Counted from the stretch's first letter, positions 36,216-50,290 are shown. The stretch is DNA of 64,000 nt from Ignelater luminosus (GCA_011009095.1 VTPC01089669.1:558001-622000), one strand, 5' to 3'. Program-made: numbers and translations. The notes: a model not told the origin generated them from the letters alone.

Positions 36216-38592
36216 TATTCATACTGTTACCTGGCGCAACAGAAAGAAAATTTTTAAGTAATGATGTGATAAATATGGCCTGGAAGTATATGCAAGATCT
36301 AATAGGTATTAATTATAATTTATGATTGTTAAGTTTTAGGAATTAATGTGTCGAAGTGAAAATGATGGTGTTGTGTAGATGTTAGCGTTAGGACAACACG
36401 ATAACCATAATTTATCAGCATAAAATTAATAATACAATACATAAAACATTTGAAAGGTCTACATTTTCAGAATCTGAGATTTTTTAGTTATTAACAAGTA
36501 AAATGGTTGACTACTGTTAAATAGTATATTAAATGTTTGAATTTAAAAAAAATAAACATATGCCATAGGTGTACACAAAAGCATAAAAAAAAATTAAGAT
36601 GTCTATTCAAATTTGTTAATTAATGTGTCTAATGTATTTCATGTACAACAGAAAGATCAAGCTAAATCTCTTGCAAATGCTTAAAATAAAACTGTTTTTG
36701 TAAAGCATATTTTGAATTACAATTTCATTATATTGTATATTGTTATTCACTATAACAAATGACTGGAATATTTGATTTGTTAGATCCTGACAACACTACT
36801 TTGGCAAATAAAGACTTTCCCCTTGTCAACGTGAAAAATTCTTACATGTTGGGAAGTTGTAGATATTTACAACACAGACATCATTCACCAATGTTGAAAA
36901 CAGTGTATTATGCTGTTGTAAAATCCATGTAGAGGATTAAACAAGATACATAAATTTTTAAGGTATACTAGAGCTTATCACAAAAGTGAATACGCACACC
37001 AAAAGATGAAGGGAACTTGATGTCATCATTGTAGGCTTCAGTTGTACATGATTGTATGGCTTGGCGTGCATATATGTAGCTGTGTATTGTTGATTGCAGT
37101 ATATGTATGTGTGTGTGTGTGTGTGTGTATATATCATATTCCAATTTGAAGTTTTAATGTATACCTTATCATTTATGTGCCTTGGGGTTAAGTTACGTAA
37201 TATTCTGTCAAAAACTAATTCTTGCTACATTGTTTCCATAAGTAAATGGAATAGTTTTCTTGTATATGTATTATATTCTGACCAACCACCAATAACAAAG
37301 AAAAATCATATATAGAAGAGGCTGACTATATTGACATTGATAAATAAAATGACATACTTTCAAGTTATTGTTGGTATTTGATTTAAACATTCTGTACATA
37401 TGAAATGCAACATATGATTAAAATAAACTTATTTTAATTTGCAGATAATCTTTTTAACTAACTGTGGTTAAGAGGAACGGAGTGTTAAAAATGTGTTGTC
37501 TAAAATTGCATATTCGTACTTATTTGTACTTGTGCATAGTTACAGTGTACTCGATAGCAGATGGGAACGTATTACAGGGGGATGCTTCATCAAAGGGTTG
37601 AATGCAAAGTGCATATTACCCTTGTTGATTCAGATTTTGTACATTTCTGTTGTATAAAAGAATTTTATTAGAATACATCATAATCGTTTAAGTAATAAAA
37701 GAATAAACTTAAAGAATATTTTATATCAAAAATAATCAGTTCCAGAAATACCATATGAATGAGAAAAACAAACTGAATTGGAATAGACTATAGTTAAGTT
37801 TGCTTGGTTAGCAACATTAATACTGATAAATGATACGATATTGACATTTTAAAAAGTTCGATTAGTTTCATAGAAACAAGGCATTTAAGGATGACGTAAG
37901 TCAATATGGTGGTGTTGGCAAGCATGTTTTGACGCGTTTGTTTGCCAGAGTAAGTTCGGGTTTGACACTGAGAACATCCGGGGCAATGCTTTTTTAATTC
38001 AGTGAGTGCTCGAAACATCAACTTGAACTCGCTCTTAAACAAACAAATGCGTAACTTATCTCTAAATGCCTAATAAAAATGAAAAAATTGATGGAGTAAT
38101 TTTCCTGTAGAAAGATAAAAGGTATAGTAACATAAAACTGGAAACTCTTTTAATTTTTAAAATAATAAACCATTAAAATTTAAAAAATCAAATTCTATTA
38201 GGTTTATTTATCAGTATTTAAATTAATGATTGCATCCAAGAGCAGTTAGCAAGTAGTAGCAGTTGGCAGCAACCATCTGTGATTCATTTGTATTTGAACT
38301 TGTTGGATTGAGAACGTGCATATGATGTACATTGGGAACAAAACAAACATCTATCTTGGTTTACTCTTTTTATATTTATGTAACAGTATCCTGGAAAGAA
38401 ACGCTACTTTTAGTATAACATTTATAACCAAAATAACTGTCAACATTGTGTTGGTTATTTTGTCTATTTGTAGAGAAATAGAAGACTTAGCTTTGTTTTG
38501 CCGCAGTAGGAAATAAACCATCATTCATTGTCACCTTTTTGTATGTTTGCACTTTATTTGCCTAAATATGAATCGGCAGATTCGTAGTTGTA
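36216..38592. other. Gene-free AT-rich stretch with (TG)n at 37107-37128
   Basis: No gene is supported. One TG microsatellite and several A/T homopolymers are present. The 82-codon minus-strand frame at 37794-38042 shows no recognisable domain. Confidence 0.4.
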
Positions 38593-38940
38593 TTGATATC
38601 ATTTTCATATCGTGAAATACATTTGCAGCAATGGGATATAACTCATAATGAAATGATACAGAAAGTGATAATGTTGAAAATTATAATAGGGAAGGAATTG
38701 AGGATAAATTCAGAAGATACCACAGAACTTCTCATTATAACTCTTGTGAAATACAAAGAGAACTTTAATTCCTCAAATTATAACAAGAAATAAGTGTGGG
38801 TTGAAATTTCTAAAGAGCTACTAAATGGAGAAACTTGAAAAAAAAGTATGACAAGATTCTTTCTGGGAATAAGAAAACTGGAAGTAGTAAATTTTCTTAG
38901 AAATACTTTGAACAGATGGAACTAAGGTAATATTCAGAAC
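38593..38940 (+). pseudogene. Myb/SANT-like DNA-binding domain relic
   Basis: The first plus-strand frame (38593-38793) ends LVKYKENFNSSNYNKK, then a stop. The next frame continues VWVEISKELLNGET, then in another frame WRNLKKKYDKILSGNKKTGS and KYFEQMEL. This is the order of the insect Myb/SANT-like (trihelix) domain often carried by PIF/Harbinger-associated or domesticated proteins. Frame changes and stops show that it is broken. No adjacent transposase was found. Confidence 0.65.
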
Positions 38941-39570
38941 TCCATCCCAATTTCACCATCAATAGTGAATTGGCAAATACCTACTGATAACTGAATTGAA
39001 GAAAGTTAGCAACAATTAATTTCAGAAGTAACTGAAATCAAACAAAGAAAAAGGAAAAGTATTACTCTTTCATGTAAGCCAATGTGCATAAATGAAACAG
39101 AAAGGGAATATTCCCGGGTTATACTAATCATATAAACGGCAATAAACTTAAAATCAAAATGTGGATTATGCCCTTTCTGTATTAGCTGATTCAGTTATGA
39201 TTTTATCTATGTCTTGCTTGCTTTATAATATTTCTAAATTATAATATTCTTATTTAGCAGTAGTCTACTATTCATACTTGTTCATAAATATTCTTACTTA
39301 GGCCCTTTTTTAATGCAAATTCTGAAGTTCTAATAAATTGTCAGCAACATAATATGTTAGAAAATGGCATTCACCTGTTTTGTACAAGAAAGGATGTCAT
39401 TTTATAACTATGTTCTTATTTATTTAGAAAAAAAGAAGTGAAAGATTTAGTCTGCTCGACTTGATCTTAAAGTGATAACTGCTAGCAATTTCAAACTTTC
39501 TTTTGCTTTTATCAAAATTCACCGAGTACATGCTGTGTACCTCACTGAGGTTTTTTATCTAATTTTATTT

Positions 39571-40545
39571 GTATCTGCTGAGATCGAGCTAAGGAGGTGA
39601 AACTCGCCTTCGAAAATCTGCAATTTACAAGTAATTACAACATAGAAATACAAAATCACAGCTCTAGTACATAGTAACAGTAAAAAGTGAATATATTAAC
39701 ATCTTGTGTAAATACAACATAAACGATGTAAGATTGAAATATACAAATGTATTTTTTTGTCAGTTGGTGATTTGTCAGTACAGCACAATTTTAGTTTTTT
39801 CATCATGTCTAGCTCTTGAGATATTACACTTTAACAGTTAGCTTAAATCACTTCAATGAATATGAATTTGTATTTGTCACTAGTGTTGGAGGGAAATTGA
39901 GAAATTCTCACGAGATTGCTATTTTTTGGCTGTACTCAAATTGCACACAAATAATCCTTATGTTCAGGACCCAAATTATAGCAATTAGCAATGCTGTTGG
40001 TGAAAGGTTCCTGGACGATTGGCAACGAACGTCGATTTTTCTAGAGGCAAAGGTAACACTTTTAAAAGCGCTTTCTTCAATGATGACAATGCATAATTCT
40101 TGACACACACACAAGCATTTATTACATACAATGTTGGCCTTTAAACAAGTGTTTTCTTGCGAATTCCGTCCTATAAAGACTCAAAAAAAATAAGAAAAAA
40201 AACAAAAGTTTAACGCTTCAAGAATAATAACAAGAGTGAGAATATGGAAAGTTCTGTTTTTCTTGAAAATGTTTGAATTTCCAAAAAAACACAGAACATG
40301 TAACCCTTGAAATTGAATTAACGAATTACCACAAAAAATAGTGAAATAAAATTGGAAGTTTCTTAATGAGGATAGTTTTGAAGGGCGGAGAAAAGAAATG
40401 AAAGTAGACAGTTTTGCTGTAGCATTCAATGGAAATGAAAAAATTATGTAAGTTTACAATTTAAAAGTTTTTTGATATTTCTTACCATTTTGAAATTGAT
40501 TTTCGAGGGCAGTTTTCACCTCCTTAAGCTTGATCTCAGCAGATA
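39571..40545. mobile_element. 975-bp element bounded by 47-bp inverted repeats
   Basis: The left arm 39571-39617 (GTATCTGCTGAGATCGAGCT..AAGGAGGTG) is the near inverse of 40498-40545. The inside holds a 95-codon frame (39816-40103) with no known domain. No target duplication is clear, so the borders could extend outward. Confidence 0.6.
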
Positions 40546-41447
40546 CAGAAATATACGTGTTCAATATTTTAATTTATGCTACTTATATAATGTACCAACT
40601 GCTGTACTTATAGCGTGTAATTTGACTATGAGTATGGCAGTTAGTCTGAAGAAAATCAACACGGTACATTTTATGTAAGCTTTTTGCATAAATAAATTAT
40701 TTATAGTTCATTTTTTTAATTATTCAAAATTGCCTTGTGGCCTCATTTTGTGTAATTAATGCTAAATCAGATTTTGATTAATTCATTTATTAAAAGAATT
40801 TAATGCGACTATTATTTATGTAAAAGCTGTACATTACTTGTAAGTAATTTAAATCTAAACAATGAAAATCTTGAAAAATATGAAGATTTAAAAAGAAAAG
40901 AACTACTTACTTTGACAAAATTTTAAGGCTTTATAGCCAGCCAGTTAAAAATGTTTACAATTCTAAAATATTTGTATATGTATATTCACCATGTGTTTAG
41001 GAAAACGTAGAAAAATAAATGGCACATGATTGGAGAAAAATCTTTTGAATATTTTTGTATTTTCCAAAATAAGAATTGAAGTCATGCAATAATGAAAAAT
41101 AAGCTCTGCAGTTGTTTTTCTGATGTGTGTAGAAACACAAACATTTAAAACAAATAGAAAACTTTGGAAAATTAGTCCAAGATAGTGTGAATAAAATTTT
41201 ATATTTTTTTAAATTTTGTGTTAAATAATCAAGTGAAAGGTGCTACTTCTCATATGATAAATATTACTAAATTATTTATTTATTTATCAAATAATTACAA
41301 CCAACAGAAAGTGAGTAATTCCAATTACAGGTCACAAGCAAAAGCACTAATATGTTAAACTGAACTTATTGATATTTAGTAGATACCAACAGATCTGGTT
41401 AGCATATTAATCAGATGGCCATTTTCAATTGTAAAAACAGTGATATA

Positions 41448-42549
41448 CCGACTGTTTCCCAAAAAACGCCCCAAGCAGCAGCTTCTTTATTTGTGAATAT
41501 AATACCAGCTATTAAACTATACAGGGTGTCCCGAAACTCATGACCCAGTTGCCAGGAATAGCCTCCTTATAAAAAGATAAGTGGAAAATAAAATGTGGGA
41601 AAATATCAATATTTCTGTAGTTAACTATTACCAAAAATAGTAAAACTGGCTACTGAAATCTCCCAATCTTAATTCCCTCAATTTCTTTTTCTGGGTATTT
41701 GTGAAGGAGAAAGTCTTTAGAACCTGAAGATCCTATAGCATGTTTACAATGCTTCAGAATATATGGAAAAATTTAAGCTGAAGATTAGTTTCTGTATTCA
41801 GGAAGATGCCAGAATATTTAAACTCCCTTTGCGTCAAATTTAATAATTGTTTTTCTCTATTAAAATAAGTAGTTTTTATTAATATCTGTAGCTGTTATAA
41901 GGTGACTGGGTCATGAGAATATTTCTTTGTTTGGCTTAATATCACCTAGCAGTTAGTTGATCTAATCTATCATGAGCATAAACGGTTGTCTCAAACTTCA
42001 TATTCCTGGCCCAAAGTGCACTGTGCGATCCTGTTTTACACTCCTACTAATATCCATACAAAGTACTTGGGCCTCTTTTCAGAGATATTTCTAGATTTAA
42101 ACCATTAAGTAAACAGTAAATTTTATAAATATGCTTCAAATTGCCTTTCCTGATGTTGAATACATAATTTTCATCTTCTAGTTACACTGGTGACTATTTT
42201 TGCTACGTTTTGTATCATTATGTCTGCGTAGTTTACATTTTAAGCTGCATCTACTTAATCTTGGAGAATTTTTACATTTTATTAGAAGATTTTCCTGTGA
42301 AAAAGTACAGTAGAGTACTGTTGGAAAGAGAAGGAAATCTCTATTAGACAATAGGAAAAAATGCTTGCTTTGTAATTTAAAAACAAAATCCTTGCGGTGT
42401 CACCGCTTTTCTCATATAAACGATAAAAATTATATTTTTACAGCAAACAGTAGTGCTTATTTTGACCCATTTAAGATAATAGAAGTTTGGGAGCTGTACC
42501 TCCACAAAGAAAGAGCTTATGGCTTGGGGCGTTTTTGGGAGACATGCTG
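41448..42549. mobile_element. 1.1-kb TA-flanked element (CAGWSTGTTT family)
   Basis: The left part is CCGACTGTTTCCC, AAAAAACGCCCCAAG and CTTCTTTATTTGTG. The right part, inverted, is CAGCATGTCTCCC, AAAAACGCCCCAAG and CTCTTTCTTTGTG. TA flanks both ends. A second MITE is nested near the left end. Confidence 0.75.
41522..41931. mobile_element. Nested MITE with CAGGGTGTCCCG end
   Basis: The left end CAGGGTGTCCCGAAACTCAT, GACCCAG is matched inverted by CTCATGACCCAGTCACCTTATAA near 41890-41920. TA precedes the left end. The right tip is degraded, so that border is approximate. Confidence 0.6.
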
Positions 42550-43765
42550 TATTTATATATAAATTATTATAATGTACAGGATGTTTTCCTATCAGTAATA
42601 ATAAAAAAGCTAGTGGACTAAACAACATTGGTCCCATACTGTTTGGTGGGCACAGTGTAGTGCATTTCAAGCTAAATAATAAAAATAATTAAATGAATTT
42701 CTGCTCTCAAAACCTGCTTTTACTCACCTACTTATTTCCCTAATTCTTGAAAAGTAATTAAAGTAAATAATAAACTATTTAAAATAGTCTTAATTACTTT
42801 TATTATACACCTTTTTTCAAACAAAAATTTATTAAAATCACTGGCCTATATTTTCATCTTTTGTTTGAATTAAAGTCCTGATTAGAATTCAAATAAAACG
42901 ATATAGCCTTATCTCATCTTAATACGAAGAAAGAGGACAAAATTCGTTGCCAAAATAATAGAGAGAATATCATTGTTTTATTTCTTGTTTTAAGCTACTG
43001 TTATAAAGAAAAACAGTTACCAAAGCCTACCACTAGTTTTTGCTATTAGATCAATGATACCCAAAATGTGAGGGATCTACAATTTTAACTGTAACATTTT
43101 TATTGACCATAGTAGAAAAACAGGTTTTTGTTTCATTTTTGTGCACAACTTGTAATAAATAATAATAATAATAATAACTTATATTTTTTCCACCAGTGGA
43201 GTAAGAGATACAAAGAAGGTTAAATAGAAAAAAGTTACATTTTAGAAATTAATTTATTGGTGGCTTCGTTTTTTCAAAAAAAAAAAAAATAATTTACTGC
43301 TTACTAACTTTTGCAAAGAATGAAAATACATGATTTTCATTGGATTTTATTTATTTACTAAAAATTTAGTCCGGAAACAAAGATTACTATGTAAAATCTT
43401 ATATCATCAGAGAGAGAATTTTAAATGAACTACCTTTTCAACAGGTAGGTGTTTTATTTATTGTGATTATGCTCTACCTCGGTACAAAAACAAAATACAA
43501 TCACAAACATATTTTTTATGTTCTGTGTTCAATTATCTAAAACGCTTTCTTTAGCATTTTCCCATAGTGTAATTTGCTCCAGAGAAATTTGGCTTTCAAG
43601 AAAATCAAGTATTTTGCTTTTTAGCAAATATCTAGTAAACTGTTGATGTTATTGGAAGAAACAAAAACATCAATAAATTGATGTCGAGAATAGGCAACTT
43701 CTTCCAATTTAACCTTGTGAGATCCCAATCAATAGTGGAAAAAGTATAAGTTATCACGCTGTATA

Positions 43766-45085
43766 CAGTCTGTTTGATTGAAAAGGTCCCAATTGGTGGC
43801 TTCCTTATTTGTGAAAATACACCCATGAAACTGCGGTATAATAATTTTTATTTTTTATAATACCAATGATGTCACAAGTCTTTTTTTTTAATTACAACTC
43901 AAGTATTTTTCCTACTATCTAATAGCGATATCTTTTTCTTTTTTCAGCACTACTGAACTTTCATACCCTTACATGGAAAATTCCTGAGTAAAACGTAATT
44001 TCTTTTTAATTCTTTATAATTAAGTATGTGCGGTAATACTATGGAGTCATACAACCCTTTTTCAAGATCTGCATGTAAATAGCTGTGATTAAAGTAGAGA
44101 TCTTTAAATTACAGCATTTATTCACATACAGGTCAAATCTAAGATTGGTATCGAATAGAAGGCAGAGATTCTTTACAATGTCCATGAAAGAGATAGTGCA
44201 ATTTCTTTCACCTGGAAACAAAATTATTTAGTTTGGCGGAAAAATTTAATCAACGTTCGACCACAAAATAAGGGTCAAGAAAATTGTAATTAAGGCGTTA
44301 TGTAAATGAAAAGAGTATCATCCGCATACATATGCAACCGGCAATTTGTTACTGGTTTATATATGTTACTAGTGTAGACAATATAAAGTAAAAGCCCCAA
44401 CATCGAACCTTGCCAAATTCCCATCCGCAACGTTTCTGAGTAGACATCATCCAAAGTTACCAACGTAATGTAATATGAACAGAAGAATTTTGTGATTGCA
44501 TTTTTCTTTGTGCCAACTAAATAGAATACGCTATTTAGTCGTAAAGATTTTTTACATTTTACTCAGAAATTTTCTTATGATACAAAAGTTTAGCATTGCT
44601 AAAAAGAAAAAAATCTCTGTTAGATGATGGGGGAAATACTTGCATTGTAATTTAAGAAAATCATGTGACGTTTTTTACCGTATAAAAGATAAAAACTATT
44701 TTGTCTTGGTAAATGGCTCGAGTTTATTGTCCCATGTAAGAATTTATAGTTCAGTTTGAGTCAATCAAAAGTTAGATGTTATTTGAAAAAATACTACTTA
44801 CATGAAACAGGCCCTGCATGCGATTTTTTCTCTACATCTACTTTATGTCAAACAAGGGTAAATCAACTTTTCTACTGCAAATGAGAACGTCTTTTTTTAG
44901 CTATTTTCAGAAAATTTTTTACTAAATTCAATAATGCCTAACAAATTCATGTTAATGCGAAGTTTTAGAGAATGGTTTTTAATGTACTTAATAAGAAATA
45001 AACGAGTAACAATTTGAGGCGTTTTTTTTATATTATATTTCCAGAAATAAAGGTGCTACATATCGAGGCCTTTTCAATCAGACTA
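43766..45085. mobile_element. 1.3-kb TA-flanked element containing a LINE fragment
   Basis: The left end CAGTCTGTTTGATTGAAAAGG and the inverted right end (AGTCTGATTGAAAAGG) are flanked by TA. The terminal block CTTCCTTATTTGTG matches that of the element at 41448, so they are one family. A CR1/jockey-like RT relic lies inside. Confidence 0.7.
44039..44470 (-). mobile_element. CR1/jockey-like LINE reverse-transcriptase relic
   Basis: On the minus strand the order is VTLDDVYSETL, GSMLGLLLYIVYTSNIYK, LHMYADDTLFIY (RT catalytic motif), then in another frame DIVKNLCLLFDTNLRFDLYVNK. This is RT palm-to-thumb order. Stops and a frameshift make it inactive. It lies within the TA-flanked element at 43766-45085. 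Confidence 0.75.
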
Positions 45086-45087
45086 TA

Positions 45088-48000
45088 TATGCCTCCCAAA
45101 AAATTGAATCTTTAAACTAGATTCATTTTCAAGAGAAAATGCGTAAATAGACGCACGAGAACAAACAGCACACTTACACATTTTCTTGGATCTGAATTTA
45201 GTTTAAGACTGGTTATACAGCCTTCATGGTATTTATGGAATTAAATTAATGTGAGAAACCCCTTCTTATTTACTATACTAATACATTTTCATTTTATTTC
45301 TAACAGATGTGCGAAAGAATATTATTATTAGTGTTAAATTCTGTTGAAATTATTACGTTCAATATTCAAATTAATAAAAAGAAATAGAATAAGAACAACA
45401 CTAAAAACAAGTTTATATTGGAATTATCATTCAACAGTCACAATCTTATGCTGAATTTAATTTTAAGACATAATTTACAGTGTGTTAAAGTTAGTAAATT
45501 GTATCCAAAGCATTTGAAACAACTTCACAATTTATTATTTACTATAATTTCACCACTGGTCACGTTTTATTTACTCCCTAGATTAGTAAATTCTTGCCAA
45601 AAATAAAATAATACAACTTCAATCCATAACAATCTAAAAATACGTGTGTATGTATAATTTTAGTTATTAATTTGTTTAATACATACTTCAATCCATTAAA
45701 TTATTCCATAATGTTAATAAATTCTTTTTCAATTTTCATTATTCCAGAGTGTTTAATAAACGAATATTTTATACCTGTGTTAAATAATCAGTTCTGTATT
45801 CAATTATTTTATTATGAAATTTCATGAATTCTTAACCTACCCTGGTATAATTAGGAAAATCTGTTTATTTACTTTCAGAGAATTAGGGTCAGTTTATAGA
45901 AGGTGAATTAAATATTTAATCGAGATTAAAATTTAATACCGAATTAAATTTAATTCTCAATTAAGTTTTAATTTATCTGAAATGAAAAACACTATAGTAT
46001 CAATGACGTAATTTGTTTTAAATAATAGGATTTGAATAATTCCAATACAAAAAGTGACCAGTGTGATGAATTATATTTTACTCTTTGCCAAGTAAGGCTT
46101 TATGATTATTTAAAACGAATAGACTTTTGCTGCATATGTTAACGAATTCAAATTGCCTAATGATATTTAATACTACTAATAAATTAGATTATCATTAGGA
46201 TCGAGATGTTGTGTAGTCTAACAGTGCTGGTATAAGTTACTGCTTAAAACAGTACATGCAATATACATATCTATTTTAGTTTTCACACTTTTTGTCTATT
46301 ACCAAGATACATAATATAAACAAACAAATACATAAATATATACCCAAAGAAATATTTTTTCTACTTTCTGTTAGTAGATATCATCTATTCCAAATCTCTT
46401 TGAATTATTAATGTAAAAATCAACAAAAAAAAGAACATAGAAATCCTCACTTGTTAAAAAAGAAAGCAAAATATTAAGTACCCGCAACTCTAAGTGACAA
46501 AGATATGTTTATTAGACTACATCTAGTTAATGCTTTATAGTGTGTAAAGTCGAGCTAAGTACAACTCTGTTAACCTACGCAAGCGTCACATCTCTAATTA
46601 TCAATTGAAATACATAATAGGTATATCCAACACAACAAATACATTAAATGTCATTAAGAAATAATGTCTGAAAAGGAAATAAAACCTTAATAAATTCTGA
46701 AGTTGTCAGTTTGGGTAAACCAAAAAAATATGTGTACCTAAAAAAGGTTATAATCTATAAATATATATTTGTTTTAGAGAAAAAACACAATAATAACAAA
46801 TCTCAAAAGTTCTTTGGCTAGATTGTTTCCAAGAAAAAACATAGAATATAGTAGAAATTGTTGAGCCAGATTAAACAGGATATTGATAATGCCTAAATAC
46901 CAAGAAATTTGTTTAATTAAAAGAATAGAGAAAACATGCTCTTGATGAGTCTAATTTATTTAAAAAGAATAAATACCCAAACCATATGTATAATTTGTAA
47001 AATAGTAATTAGTAAAATGGTTTTTTTATACTAATAAATATGGTTACTTTCTGCTAGATCATGATGTAAAGATATAACTAAGGACCAGAGTTTAGGTCGT
47101 CATTTGAGAGACAGCTTTTAGGAAGAACAGATCTTTTGCAATAAAGTTACAAAATAAATTATTTTAAATTGGGATTGTACAATAACAGGACTGGCATGTT
47201 TTAGAAACTGACTAATTAAACTTGCAAAGTAAAATATAATAATATTATCCATGAAAATTTGTATGGTAACGTCACCCAACATGACGTCAAGATGACTTGA
47301 TTTCTAGCCCTTAGATATAACAAAAGCAGGAGTGAATATTTTGTATAATTTGGTTCGTGAGTTTCTACCAAATGAAATTACCATGTTCATGTGAATTATA
47401 ATTTTTATTCGAACAATCCACATATTGTATTATCAGTATTATAAAGGCATTTTTTGTAAACATATTGTAAATATATAAAATATTGCCAAGTCTATATAGG
47501 TATTTTTCTTTTAATCGGTCTATAACATTTTCTGTGAGATTTTTATAGATCTTATTTAATAGATATTACCAAATCTTATTTGTTCAATAATAAATAATAT
47601 GAAAGATATTAACCTGTGTGTTCTCAAAAGATGACTATTCTTAGGTAGATGTAGTAGAATTCAATACCTGTAGCCACTATTTAGACGTTAATATGTACCT
47701 ATTTTATTTGTATGCTGTTCATTTTAACTTTTTAAGTAACCATTACATTTTTGTTCTAGAGGTGCAGTTACGTTTTAGATGTGAAATGTTAATAAATACT
47801 TTTTGTTATTACTAAACTACCACATCAGAAGAAAAATTCAGTAAATAAGTTGTCAGATGAACCTTTTCTTAATTATAATGAGTGTAATGATACCTATATA
47901 TTTGTCAAATTAAAAACAGTGCTAATTTTAACAAAGATGTTATCTTGTATGTACGTGTTGTATTCGAGTTTGATAACATTCCTATTATTTATAAGTAAAA

Positions 48001-48447
48001 TATATTTATAGTTTTTTTAAATCTGCAATAATTACAAAGTACAACCCAACTTGGTACCTGCTAGCAACCAGACTTTTAGTTTTATATATACATATATTTG
48101 AAATGTAAATATAACAGTATTCTTTATAATGTAATGCAAGTCATGGTAAACGGCTAACTTATAATGTATAGTATTCGTGTGAAATATTTTAAGGTTTTGT
48201 ATTACATTCTAAAAATACTGTAAAATATCGTTAGGTTATTCTTATTTCTTATAAAATCCAGTTTAGTTTATTTCAATAATAATTTGTCTAAACGATGAGA
48301 AACTAATATGATTTCAATGAACTTTTTTATTCTGTAAAATAGAGTTTTGATAGTATGTACGTATGCGCATAAAGAATTGTCAAACTGTATGTGTTCAACT
48401 AATATATACATATACACAAAAATACAATACAAAATATTCCGTATAGA
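45088..48447. other. 3.4-kb AT-rich gene desert
   Basis: Nothing supportable was found beyond AT-rich sequence. A fragment at about 45888-45960 (gggtcagtttatagaaggtg) looks like one end of a MITE, but no partner end was seen. Confidence 0.4.
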
Positions 48448-49444
48448 TTATTTTGATTTACCTATTTTTAATTCCATAAAAAAATCACAGCTGGATCCTG
48501 ACTGCTGAGGTACTATATGCAGAGGTAATAAAAGGTTAAGGTAGGTAGGTAGGTCTTGTAATCCCTTTTTGTGTTTTAGTGTACTTAGATCTTTAAGAGT
48601 ACTGCCATTGATATAACCATTGCACCATCTGGAATGAAAATGGTGGCATTCCTGAATGACAAGTGATGAGACGTTTTGTGCTCTTTGTTTGACTAATGCA
48701 AAAGTAGCTTGTCCTTGGAGTAACAATGATGAAATTGTGGTACTCTAAAACCTCAAGGGCTCTATTGTCTATTAAAGTAATGGTTAAAATACCACAATTT
48801 GGCTAGATTGGGCATCCGTTTTTAGTTTTTGACTCTGGAAATTAGCACCAAATTTAAAAGGTTCCAAGATTAGCTGGATAAAGATGTTTGTTTTATAAAT
48901 AGCATGTATATTTAACTCTCTGTCAAAAACCAGAGTTTAAAAATGCATCATTTTGTTATTATTAGACTTTGACTCAAAACAAATACAGAATTTTGAATGT
49001 GATTTTGAGTTTACGAGTTTATTTTTGAATAATAATTCCAAGTTACTTACTATTTATTTAAATCCGAATTTAGACTAGCAATGCTGGTGTATGAACATAA
49101 TTTTAATTTTTCTAGGTTAAAATAAAGGGAAAATATATTTTTTATGTATTTTTCGTTACCAGCTGTTGAATCCTCTCATGGGTGAAATGTATAAGAGGAC
49201 CAAACTTTTATAGCATACTATTATGGAGAATCGATGCTAGAGTATTTGGCGCTTATGGTGGTTTGAGTTAATTGGATTAACACAAAACCAATGGCAAAAT
49301 AGAGTATACCTAATGTATTTTGACAAGAAAATTATGGTAATGGAGATAAATTAAAAAATTTCTTGAATTTGAATGCTGCTAAAGGGAAGAATTATGTAAA
49401 CAATTTGTTAACAGAACTATTAGCATTAAACTGTTTTAAATGAA

Positions 49445-50290
49445 CTAGATTTTTATTATAATAATAATAAATAAATCTCTGAATGTGACTACTCGGGAAG
49501 GAGCTTTTAGAAAAACATTTTTTGCTGAGATTAATGTGTTCACATTGGGATACAGCGAGTGAATCAATTCAGCTATTCTATGTAAGCTATGCTTAGGATA
49601 CAATACTTGCAATCCAATCAAAGCTTTCCACATATAAGGTGCTCTGCATTGGTGGAAACTAATTGAGCACGTGCATACTGAATTTCTTCTGGCCACAAAA
49701 GACCTAACACGTCATTAAAAAAAGCAGGAATAATTGAATGACTGGCTTTTTCTAAAACTTTTATTGTCAATAAATGTGATTTGTCCTTCTCCTCTTCACT
49801 TCCTAAAATTCCAAATCTGTTGAGTCGTCTAAAGAGACGATTAGTTTTTACTTTGTACCTTAATTTTTCTAGTGTAATTTAATACAGTGGTACCACGTAA
49901 TTCTTCCTTATTGTTGATTTATCTGGAATATTTTGCTTAGTGTGTTTTTCCAAAGACTTTGCGAAAGTCTCACTTTGTAATTTTCCAAAGGGTATGTCTG
50001 CAGATATAAATGCTGTGTACAAGTCTTCATAAAATTCTTGGTGTAGGTCCTGGCTTTGATACAGCAGCAACTAATGTCTTGTTCTGGCTTTTTCTGTTTT
50101 TATTTGATGTTTTACAGTCTGCAGGTGTTGAATTACTGTTTTATTGCTGTTACTGGAACTTTACAAAATCTGCAAAATAGAACACTTCCATCCGTTGTAA
50201 AATCACTGAATTCTTTCACATACTGATTTAACGCAGAACTTACACTTTTCTTTCTTTTGGCATTGTTGTACTTGTATGTGTGTTCTTTAT
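49445..50290 (-). mobile_element. hAT transposase relic (CGGBP1-like class)
   Basis: On the minus strand, near 50240-50160, the frames read SALNQYVKEFSDFTTDGS and LFCRFCK, a BED-like zinc-finger start. At 50070-49880 comes FYEDLYTAFISADIPFGK and IPDKSTIRKNYVVPLY. At 49696-49500 comes LHRIAELIHSLYPNVN and FLKAPSR. This is the order of the short hAT-like transposases related to CGGBP1. Frames change between blocks and stops intervene, so it is a pseudogene. The C-terminal part and the terminal repeats were not found; an unassigned 92-codon frame at 48448-48726 may or may not belong. Confidence 0.7.
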
